Source: DASYKS01 sp035995205 (GTDB lineage Bacteria > Acidobacteriota > Thermoanaerobaculia > Multivoradales > UBA5704). From it: 64,000 bases of DNA. A program made the translations under genes and the position numbers. Below are positions 57,654-64,000 of this stretch, one piece after another. Position 1 is the first letter of the stretch; the number at the start of each line of letters is the position of its first letter. Location of the stretch: NCBI GenBank assembly GCA_035995205.1, contig DASYKS010000100.1, forward strand, positions 62,001-126,000, in the 5' to 3' direction. The notes below the pieces were generated by a model, which was given only the letters and a program-made list of their open reading frames with translations, was not told the origin of the DNA and did no database searches.

Positions 57654-59047
57654 CCGCGTTGATCGTGGAAGATGACGAGATTTCTGCGCGAGCCCTCGAA
57701 TCCTTGCTCAAGGAAGAGGGGTTCGTTCCTTATACCGTTTCGACGCTCGCCGCCGCGAGGAAGCGCATGGCCGAGCAGCCGCCGAGCCTGGCGCTGGTGG
57801 ACATGGTGCTGCCCGACGGTAACGGGCTCGACCTGGCCAAGTCGCTCGGCGAGCTGGCGCCCGAGGCGTCGTTCGTCCTGATCACCGGCTTCGCCTCGGT
57901 CGAAACCGCGATCGAAGCGTTGCGGAGCGGCGTCGCGGACTATCTGACCAAGCCGATCGACTTCGGCCGGTTGAAGCTGGTGTTCGCCCATCTGCGCCGC
58001 GAGCGCGAGCTCAACGCCGAGATCGGCGCGCTGCGCAACGAGCTGCTCGGGTTGGGCCGGTTCGAAGGTTTGGTCGGCTCGTCGCCGGCCATGCAGCAGA
58101 TCTTCGACCTGATCCGCAAGGTGGCGCCGACCCAGGCGTCCGTCTTGGTCCTGGGCGAGAGCGGGACCGGCAAGGAGCTGGTCGCCGAGGCGATCCATCG
58201 CCTCAGCAAGCGGCGCAGCCAGCAGTTCGTGGCGGTCAACTGCGGAGCGATCTCGCCGCAGCTGATCGAGAGCGAGCTGTTCGGTCACGAGCGGGGCAGC
58301 TTCACCGGCGCGGAAAAGCAGCACCGCGGCTTCTTCGAGCGCGCCTCGGGCGGCACCCTGTTCTTCGACGAGGTTTCCGAGATGCCGCCGGAGCTGCAGG
58401 TCAAGCTCCTCCGCGTCCTGGAGACCGGTCTGGTCGTGCGGGTCGGCGGCGACCGGTCGGTCCCGGTCGATCTGCGCGTGATCGCGGCCTCCAACCGCGA
58501 TCTGGAGCAGGCGGTCGCCGAAGGCAAGTTCCGACAGGATCTTCTCTATCGGCTGAAAGTGTTTCCGATCACCCTGCCTCCCTTGCGCCAGCGGGTGGAG
58601 GACGTCGACGCGATCGCCGAAAGTTTCCTCGCCGAGCACAACCGGCGGGAGGGTCGGCAGCAACGCTTCGCCGCCGCGGCGCTCAGCGCCCTGCGCGCCT
58701 ATTCCTGGCCGGGCAACGTCCGCGAGCTGAAGAACGTCGTCTATCGGGCGGCGATCCTCGCCGACGACGAGGTCGGCGTCGGGGACCTGCCGGTAGAAAT
58801 CCACGGCGGCCAATGGCCGGACGAGCCGGGCGGCGCTCTGCGGTTCGCTCCCGGAACCCCGGTGGCCGTCGTCCAGAAGCGCTTGGTGCTCGCCACCTTG
58901 GAGAGCCTGGACGGCGATCGGACTCGAACCGCCGATGCGCTCGGCATCAGCATCCGTACGCTCTACAACTGGTTGAAGGAGTACCAGGCCGAAGACGGCT
59001 TCGGCGGAGCGGAAGCCGGCCCGCCGCCGGCCGACGGCGCGAATTAG
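57647..59047 (+). CDS. NtrC-family sigma-54-dependent response regulator
   Basis: A 466-residue protein. The receiver (1-120) has acidic residues in VEDDEIS, phospho-Asp in VDMVLPDG and the LTKPID Lys. The AAA+ domain (about 140-370) has Walker A GESGTGKE, the sigma-54 contact loop as GSFTGA (usual GAFTGA), and Walker B LFFDEVSEM. A Fis-type HTH ends the protein (RTADALGISIRTLYNWLKEY). It activates sigma-54 promoters. It overlaps the atypical kinase gene by 7 bp. Confidence 0.94.
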   Translation: MLTALIVEDDEISARALESLLKEEGFVPYTVSTLAAARKRMAEQPPSLALVDMVLPDGNGLDLAKSLGELAPEASFVLITGFASVETAIEALRSGVADYLTKPIDFGRLKLVFAHLRRERELNAEIGALRNELLGLGRFEGLVGSSPAMQQIFDLIRKVAPTQASVLVLGESGTGKELVAEAIHRLSKRRSQQFVAVNCGAISPQLIESELFGHERGSFTGAEKQHRGFFERASGGTLFFDEVSEMPPELQVKLLRVLETGLVVRVGGDRSVPVDLRVIAASNRDLEQAVAEGKFRQDLLYRLKVFPITLPPLRQRVEDVDAIAESFLAEHNRREGRQQRFAAAALSALRAYSWPGNVRELKNVVYRAAILADDEVGVGDLPVEIHGGQWPDEPGGALRFAPGTPVAVVQKRLVLATLESLDGDRTRTADALGISIRTLYNWLKEYQAEDGFGGAEAGPPPADGAN

Positions 59048-59049
59048 TT

Positions 59050-59105
59050 CCTGGGTGCGCGGGCGTCTCGCCCGCAACGGCGGGCCGGAGGCCCGCGCAC
59101 CCAGG
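59050..59105. repeat. Long hairpin, intergenic palindromic element
   Basis: The arms CCTGGGTGCGCGGGC (59050-59064) and GCCCGCGCACCCAGG (59091-59105) are a perfect 15-bp inverted repeat enclosing a second stem (CGCCCGC/GCGGG). It lies between the NtrC-type gene and mqnC, 3 bp past a stop codon, and could act as a Rho-independent-like stop without a T-run or as a REP-like element. Confidence 0.8.
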
Positions 59106-59150
59106 AGAGGGCCGGTTGCCGCCCCTGCCGGTTCTCGGTAAAGTCGCCCC

Positions 59151-60338
59151 ATGAGCTTCGCACCGTCCGGACGCCCCGTTTCCTCCATCCTCGAAGATGC
59201 TTTGGCCGGCCGGCGCATCTCGGCCGGCGATGCCCATACGCTGCTGCTCGAAGGCGACCTGCTGGATCTGGGAGAGGCCGCCAACGAGGTCCGCAACCGG
59301 TGGAACGACCCGGAGGTCGCCACCTACAACGTGGACCGCAACATCAACTACACCAACATCTGCGTCTACAAGTGCCGGTTCTGCGCGTTCTACCGTGCGC
59401 CCGGCGACCCGGAAGGGTATCTCCTGTCGAATGAAGAGATCGGCAAGAAGATCGAAGAGACGATTGCCCTGAACGGCACCGGCATCCTGATGCAGGGGGG
59501 CGTCCATCCCGATCTGCCGCTCTCCTACTACGAAGAACTCCTGCGCTACCTGAAGGAGCACTACCCGAGCGTCCACCTCCACGCGTTTTCGCCGCCGGAG
59601 GTGAAGTTCATCGCCAAGAAGGAGCGGATGAGCTTCTACGACGTGATCGCCCGGCTCAAAGCCGCGGGGCTCCAGTCGATCCCCGGCGGCGGCGCCGAGA
59701 TCCTCTCGGATCAGATCCGCAAAGAGGTGCTCGCCTTCCCGAAGTGCTCGTCGGAAGAGTGGATCGACATCATGCGCCAGGCGCACGCCAACGGCCTGCG
59801 CACCTCGGCGACCATGATGTACGGCATGGGCGAAACGCTCGAAGCGCGAATCGAGCACCTGCAAAGGGTCCGCGATCTCCAGGACGAAACGGGAGGCTTC
59901 ACCGCCTTCATCTCCTGGACTTTCCAGCACGAGCACACCGACATGCCGGACATCCCCGAAACCTACGCCGAAGAGTACCTGCGGACTCTCGCGGTGACCC
60001 GGTTGTTCTTCGACAACGTCGTCCATCTCCAAACCAGCTGGGTCACCCAAGGCAAGAAGATCGGCCAGCTCGCCCTCTCCTTCGGAGCCGACGACATGGG
60101 TTCGATCATGATCGAGGAAAACGTCGTCTCCTCCGCCGGCACCGCCTACCGCATGAGCCAGGACGAGATGGAGCACCTGATCGAATCGGGAGGCTACATC
60201 CCCAAACAGCGCACCAACCTCTACGAGCGGATCGTCACCCGAGAGGACACGGCGGACCTGGCGAAGAAGTACCGCTACGCCCTGACGCCGGCCAACCGGG
60301 ATTTGGTGTCGGGGGCGCTGTTGCCGGTTGTGAGCTGA
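59151..60338 (+). CDS. mqnC: Cyclic dehypoxanthine futalosine synthase MqnC (radical SAM)
   Basis: A 395-residue radical SAM enzyme. The cluster motif is CVYKCRFCAF in the block NINYTNICVYKCRFC. The downstream sequence MGSIMIEENVVSSAGT and TSWVTQG match MqnC rather than MqnE. It cyclises dehypoxanthine futalosine in the menaquinone pathway that MqnA opens. It stands alone, 46 bp after the 59050-59105 hairpin. Confidence 0.93.
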   Translation: MSFAPSGRPVSSILEDALAGRRISAGDAHTLLLEGDLLDLGEAANEVRNRWNDPEVATYNVDRNINYTNICVYKCRFCAFYRAPGDPEGYLLSNEEIGKKIEETIALNGTGILMQGGVHPDLPLSYYEELLRYLKEHYPSVHLHAFSPPEVKFIAKKERMSFYDVIARLKAAGLQSIPGGGAEILSDQIRKEVLAFPKCSSEEWIDIMRQAHANGLRTSATMMYGMGETLEARIEHLQRVRDLQDETGGFTAFISWTFQHEHTDMPDIPETYAEEYLRTLAVTRLFFDNVVHLQTSWVTQGKKIGQLALSFGADDMGSIMIEENVVSSAGTAYRMSQDEMEHLIESGGYIPKQRTNLYERIVTREDTADLAKKYRYALTPANRDLVSGALLPVVS

Positions 60339-60496
60339 GGGCGGTCACCCTTCATCGCTGAACAGCCGGTTGGAGCCGGGGGAAGGACAGGATGGGGTCG
60401 CTCCGCCGGAAAATCCTGCGCCGAAGGGCGAAACCCGCCCACGAGAGTTTTAGGTCCAGACCTCCGGGGACGGGATAGGGCTTGAGCGCCCCAGCC

Positions 60497-60877
60497 TCAA
60501 GGGATTTCGTTGAAGGTACAAGTACATTTGCCAGGCCCTTCAGCGACTCCACCACAGTAGAGCGCAAGGAGGTTCTTGCACCTCGGTAGGTGGCCCATGC
60601 CGTCACCGGGGCCACAAATCGAGAATAAGGCTGCCCCCTTGCAGGGGTTGAAGCTGCAGCTCCCACAGTAGTCGGTGAGCGCGATCGACGGAGAAGTATT
60701 GGCGAACGGACTGATGAGGGGGGAGCCGCAATCGGCCGAGCCGTTAAGCAGGGAACTAAAACTCACGGCCGACTCCGCCAACGGAGTATCGAGAGGAGCC
60801 TTTGCCGAGGCGGCGTCGGCGATGGCGGCGCCGAACGAGAAGAACAGGGTGAGGATAAGGCTGGCCTTCTTCTTCAT
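60497..60877 (-). CDS. Small secreted Cys-rich protein
   Basis: A 126-residue protein from ATG 60877 with GAGAGGAGA upstream. Signal peptide 1-23 (ILTLFFSFGAAIADAA). The last 60 residues hold eight cysteines (YCGSCSFNPCKG, SICG, RCKN, YCGG, KCTCTF), consistent with four disulfides. Small exported proteins with this CxxC..PC.G pattern look like a family, but I cannot name a function. It is not near a recognised secretion or RiPP gene. Confidence 0.75.
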   Translation of the reverse strand: MKKKASLILTLFFSFGAAIADAASAKAPLDTPLAESAVSFSSLLNGSADCGSPLISPFANTSPSIALTDYCGSCSFNPCKGAALFSICGPGDGMGHLPRCKNLLALYCGGVAEGPGKCTCTFNEIP

Positions 60878-61051
60878 GGGAATCTCCTCTCAACCGAGAC
60901 GCAGGATTGCGCCTCGCTTTGGTCTGGAGACACGAAAATCTATTGAGGTGTTGTTTTTTGTGAGCCGGCTCAATTTTGGCAATCGAGGCGTCTCGGTTTC
61001 CCTGCCGCGGCCGCGCACCGACGGCGCCGGGTTCAACTGATCGGACGAAGC

Positions 61052-61213
61052 GTGCGGCAGGGCCACGTCCTGGCGGACGAGGAGGACTTCGCCGGCATGA
61101 ACGAGGAGTGGTTGCGATGGTTTCCTTCAAATCCGCCTGCTTGTCAAGGCGCAAAACTGCCCGCAAAGATTCCCGGACTTAAGGTTTCCATCGCGGCCAT
61201 TGCTGAGGCCTGA
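61052..61213 (+). pseudogene. C-terminal remnant of a RidA/YjgF-family protein
   Basis: On the + strand, the frame ending at TGA 61211-61213 reads VLADEEDFAGMNEEWLRWFP, then IPGLKVSIAAIAEA, which matches the last third of RidA (the usual block is DxxxFAAMNEVYxxFF and ...VEIEAIA). No start or N-terminal two thirds are present. It is a short fragment of a deaminase-type enamine hydrolase gene. Confidence 0.6.
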
Positions 61214-61237
61214 CCTTTCGTTCAACGGGACGCGAAC

Positions 61238-61760
61238 TCACGCGCCTTCGTGTAGCGCCTGCTCACGAAACGGCGCGACGAACTCCCGCACATCCGTGGC
61301 AAACACTTCCGGCTCTTCCCAGGCGGCAAAGTGTCCGCCCTTGGGCTTCTCCGTCCAGCGAACGACGTTGTAGGCGCGCTCCACCCAGGCCCGTGGCGCC
61401 ATCGGCGCTTCCTTTGCCAGGTGGAGGACGCCGCAGGGGACCGCGATTCTTTCGTCTCTGCCAAACGCGAGCGGTGCTCTCAGCATCTCCAGATACATGC
61501 GGCAAGAGGACGCGATCGTCTCGGTGAGCCAGTAGAGGCTCACGTGCCTGAGCAGCTCGTGGCGGCTGAAGCGCTTCTCGACCACTCCGTCGCAATCCGC
61601 CCCAGTCGCGATACTTGTCGATCAGCCATGCGGCCAGGCCGACGGGCGAATCGTTGAGCGCGAAGCCCAACGTCTGCGGCTGAGTCGCAAGAACGTGCCA
61701 GTCGCCGCCCTTCTCGTCGTACCAGGTCTGTTTCTTCTGCTGGAAGGCATTGACGAACAG
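61238..61760 (-). pseudogene. C-terminal remnant of an epoxide hydrolase (EHN family), frameshifted
   Basis: Read leftward from about 61760, the frame gives KKQTWYDEK, then PQTLGFALNDSPVGLAAWLIDKYRDWG, a typical block of epoxide hydrolases. At about 61610 (in GGGGCGG) the reading shifts and continues as VEKRFSRHELLRHVSLYWLTETIASS and KPKGGHFAAWEEPEVFA in another frame. The first 200 or so residues, including the nucleophile Asp, are missing. It is decayed DNA next to the RidA remnant. Confidence 0.72.
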
Positions 61761-61806
61761 GGAAGGGGTTGTTACAGTGTAGATGCACTGCTACACGTGA
61801 GGACGT

Positions 61807-62061
61807 ATGGCACTCAACATCAGAAACCGTGAAACGGAGGAACTGGCCCAAGAACTGGCCAGCCTTACCGGCGAGACAAAGACCGAAGCAGTCCGGCGTG
61901 CTCTTCGCGATCAACTCGTACGGCTTCGACGTGAGCGGAAAGGGCGCCGCCTCGCCGACGAACTCGACGAGATCGCTCTCCGTTGCGCCAGTCTGCCGGT
62001 GCTCGACCCGCGGCCGGCCGACGAGATCTTGGGGTACGACGAAAACGGGCTGCCCAGCTGA
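61807..62061 (+). CDS. vapB: VapB-type antitoxin
   Basis: An 84-residue protein starting at ATG 61807. The N-terminus (MALNIRNRETEELAQELASLTGETKTEAVRRALRDQL) is a ribbon-helix-helix-like DNA-binding region, followed by a charged helix and a C-terminal tail (PADEILGYDENGLP) that binds VapC. This is the PSK/Rv0623-like subgroup. It overlaps vapC by one base (TGATG). Confidence 0.88.
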   Translation: MALNIRNRETEELAQELASLTGETKTEAVRRALRDQLVRLRRERKGRRLADELDEIALRCASLPVLDPRPADEILGYDENGLPS

Positions 62062-62465
62062 TGGTGATCGATACGTCGGCTTTGGTCGCAATTCTCCAGG
62101 ACGAGCCCGAGCGCCACGTATTCAACGAAGCGATCGAGGCGGCCACGTCGCGAAAGATCTCGGTGGCGAGCTTCGTCGAGAGTTCTCTTGTGATCGAGTC
62201 TCGGCAGGGCGCCGAGGGGTTACGCGAGCTCGATTTCTTCCTCGAACAAGCAGGGATCAGTCAGGTCGCCGTTGATGCCGAGCAAGGCAAAGTGGCGCGC
62301 CGGGCGTTCAGCCAATTTGGCAAAGGACGCCATCCGGCCGGGCTCAATTACGGCGACTGCTTCGCCTACGCTCTTGCCAAGGTGCTCGGCGAACCCCTCC
62401 TTTTTAAGGGTAACGACTTCTCGAAGACGGATATCACCCCATTCGAGATGTCGTCGGGCAACTGA
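62061..62465 (+). CDS. vapC: VapC-type PIN-domain ribonuclease toxin
   Basis: A 134-residue PIN-domain protein from ATG 62061. The acidic residues are MVIDTSALVAIL (Asp4), ASFVESSLVI (Glu), and NYGDCFAYALAKVLGEPLLFKGNDF (two Asp), which together bind Mg2+ or Mn2+. It cuts RNA in the cytoplasm and is held inactive by VapB. The third 21-bp array begins 20 bp past its stop. Confidence 0.9.
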   Translation: MVIDTSALVAILQDEPERHVFNEAIEAATSRKISVASFVESSLVIESRQGAEGLRELDFFLEQAGISQVAVDAEQGKVARRAFSQFGKGRHPAGLNYGDCFAYALAKVLGEPLLFKGNDFSKTDITPFEMSSGN

Positions 62466-62484
62466 GGAGAGGTGCGAGGGCGAG

Positions 62485-62740
62485 ACCAGTGATGATCTAG
62501 GCCAGAACACTGGTGTTCCGGGCCAGAACAGTGGTGGTCTAGGCCAGAACAGTAGTGATCTGGACCAGAACAGCGGTGATCTGGGCCAGACCAGTGGTGA
62601 TCTGGACCAAAACAGTGGTGATCTGGGCCAGGACAGTGGTGATCTGGGCCAGGACAGTGGTGATCTGGGCCAGAACAGTGGTGATCTGGGCCAGAACAGT
62701 GGTGATCCGGGCCAGAACAGTGGTGATCTGGACCTATTGC
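62485..62740. repeat. Tandem array 3: about 12 units of exactly 21 bp
   Basis: The unit is CCAGAACAGTGGTGATCTGGG, with CCAGAAC at 62502, 62523, 62544, 62565 and every 21 bp to about 62712. It has an imperfect palindrome CTGGGCCAG (or CTGGACCAG) at the unit boundary. Phase is perfect. Frames stay open (heptapeptide like SGDLGQN) but no gene starts in it. It follows the vapBC stop directly. Confidence 0.92.
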
Positions 62741-62827
62741 CCGCGCTGCAACCCCTTCATTCTGAGGAATTTACCAGAGCAATCCAGCGAGGATGCGGTC
62801 GCGGCGGCTCGCAATCCTCCAAGCGCC

Positions 62828-64000
62828 TCATTTGCACTTGCCCGACGGACCGGCGTTGAAAAGGCTCGCCACCTCCTGCGGCGTCAACGCGCGGTTGAAA
62901 ATCTCAAGCTCGTCGATGTCGCCCGCGAACCATCCGGTCAAGGGCGACGCCGCGGTGCGCGTGCCGATGCGCAACGGGCTGTCGTTCTCGAGAGAACCGA
63001 GCCGATCGGTAGGATCGCCGATGCCGACCGGGACGCCGTTGTGGTACCAGCGAATCCCGGCATGCTGGGCTCTGCGAACGGTGACCGCCACGTGGTGCCA
63101 GTTGCCGTCCGTCAGGGAAGGGTTGAGGACGGGCGAGAAATAGTTCGAGTACCCCATCCCACCGAGATCGTCGGCTAGCTGAAGGCCCAAGGTCCCCTGG
63201 TAGACGACGAAGTGGTAGCCCTTGACGGCAGTAGCCGTGTCGATCCTCTTGTCGAGAATCGTCAGGACGTCCGATCCGGAAGGATCGACCCGAATCCACG
63301 CGTCGATCGAAAAATTGCCCGGGCAGCTCGAGTAGCTGCCGCTACAGGCCGACGCGAGGCCTGCCGGACCGATGTTGGTCATGATCGAGGAAGGAGACTC
63401 GACATAGCTGCCGAAGCCGTCGAATCGCAGAGCTCCGGCGACCTCCCCAGGAATGGGTGTCGGATTGCCGATCTGCGTAGCGTTGTTGCCCGTAGCCAGG
63501 TTCGCCGACAGGGTTCCAGTCTGCTCGTCGAACGGATACCAGGCCACCATCGTGGTGTTGGGAGGGGCCACGCACGCGGTCTGGTGGGAGAGATACTCGT
63601 AAGCGCCGATGTCGGAGCCGTTGCCGCCCGGCTCGTCCGTCATCGTGGGGTCATTGATGGGTCGCACGAACCCGCGCTGATCGGTGGTGATGAGATGGCC
63701 GGTGGCCGGGTCGGTCCTCGCGCTGCCATGGTCGATTGCGGGGCTGCCCGCGAGCAACGCAAGGGTCGGAGTCGGTCCACCATTGTCCCGCAAGCCGCGG
63801 GTATCGAGCTTCGGATTTCGGCCGACCAGGTCGTGCTTCACTCCGTCCGTGAAGCCGGAACTGGCTTCGGTAGTGCCGATCAGGTTAAAGCCGCCTGAGA
63901 TGTAGGCGCCGAAGACATCCGGGCCCTGCCCGGGATCGGGGTCACCACGAGGAACGATGTTTCCGGCGATGAGGGTGTTGCTGACGGTCACTTTGGCCGG
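62828..64000 (-). CDS. Secreted multi-domain protein, 5' end outside the window
   Basis: The C-terminal part of a larger exported protein; the frame is open past the window edge (reading PAKVTVSNTL). The first visible part is a parallel-beta-helix type domain with the choice-of-anchor block (GFNLIGTTEASSGFTDGVKHDLVGRNP, then RDNGGPTPTLALLAGSPAID). About 150-380 is a LamG/concanavalin-like domain (WYPFDEQTGTLSANLATGNNA, FSIDAWIRVDPS, GRxxxWFAGDIDELEIFNRAL). Such proteins are extracellular or surface bound. It ends with GPSGKCK, with no sorting domain visible. Confidence 0.85.
   Translation of the reverse strand, partial: PAKVTVSNTLIAGNIVPRGDPDPGQGPDVFGAYISGGFNLIGTTEASSGFTDGVKHDLVGRNPKLDTRGLRDNGGPTPTLALLAGSPAIDHGSARTDPATGHLITTDQRGFVRPINDPTMTDEPGGNGSDIGAYEYLSHQTACVAPPNTTMVAWYPFDEQTGTLSANLATGNNATQIGNPTPIPGEVAGALRFDGFGSYVESPSSIMTNIGPAGLASACSGSYSSCPGNFSIDAWIRVDPSGSDVLTILDKRIDTATAVKGYHFVVYQGTLGLQLADDLGGMGYSNYFSPVLNPSLTDGNWHHVAVTVRRAQHAGIRWYHNGVPVGIGDPTDRLGSLENDSPLRIGTRTAASPLTGWFAGDIDELEIFNRALTPQEVASLFNAGPSGKCK

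Noticed and set aside
62485..62740. Array 3 as a coding heptapeptide repeat (SGDLGQN)
   Set aside because: No start with a ribosome site and several frames are open because the unit is divisible by three.

Overview
This is a GC-rich, gene-dense bacterial chromosome segment. The gene set suggests a diderm: a large TonB-dependent receptor with an N-terminal carboxypeptidase-like domain, two lipoproteins with lipoboxes, an AsmA-like protein, and a futalosine-type menaquinone pathway (mqnA, mqnC). Together with small Cys-rich and PKD-like secreted proteins, this fits Acidobacteriota, perhaps a Thermoanaerobaculia-like lineage. That placement is inference; there is no rRNA in the window. SD sequences of the GGAGG type precede most genes, and GTG and TTG starts are common.

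Left part (1-26 kb), accessory: two tandem paralogous membrane proteins (the first cut by the window edge), a DUF900 alpha/beta hydrolase, a 2062-residue alpha-2-macroglobulin with an intact CxEQ thioester motif, and a leftward three-gene set made of a TPR-CHAT caspase-like lipoprotein, an unrecognised protein and a subtilisin-like protease. Then come a nucleoside deaminase, a Kef-type antiporter fused to TrkA-N and UBP zinc-finger domains, a TonB-dependent receptor, an unrecognised protein, a UdgX-type uracil-DNA glycosylase, a ParE-like toxin-antitoxin pair and a decayed metalloprotease. Two long tandem arrays with an exact 21-bp period lie here.

Central part (26-45 kb), core genes: tRNA-Val(GAC), tRNA-Val(CAC), thrS-infC-rpmI-rplT-pheS-pheT plus a small coiled-coil gene, moaA with a structured leader, thiS, tRNA-Lys(CTT), tRNA-Leu(TAG), tig-clpP-clpX-lon, engB, rho and mqnA. 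The translation genes and the proteostasis genes form two recognisable conserved clusters. infC appears to start at ATC, a rare start typical of IF3 autoregulation.

Right part (45-64 kb), mixed: a secreted PKD-like protein flanked by long intergenic direct repeats, a Ycf46-like AAA+ ATPase, a lipoprotein, a DUF892 ferritin-like protein, a large unrecognised exported protein, an AsmA-like protein, an internally deleted hybrid histidine kinase, an L,D-transpeptidase, an M23 peptidase, an atypical sensor with an NtrC-type regulator, mqnC and a Cys-rich secreted peptide. Remnants of RidA and of an epoxide hydrolase follow, then a VapBC pair, a third 21-bp array, and a LamG-type surface protein cut by the window end.

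The most unusual items are the CHAT/unknown/subtilase operon, the three phase-perfect 21-bp arrays that all lie next to toxin-antitoxin modules, and the structured moaA leader.
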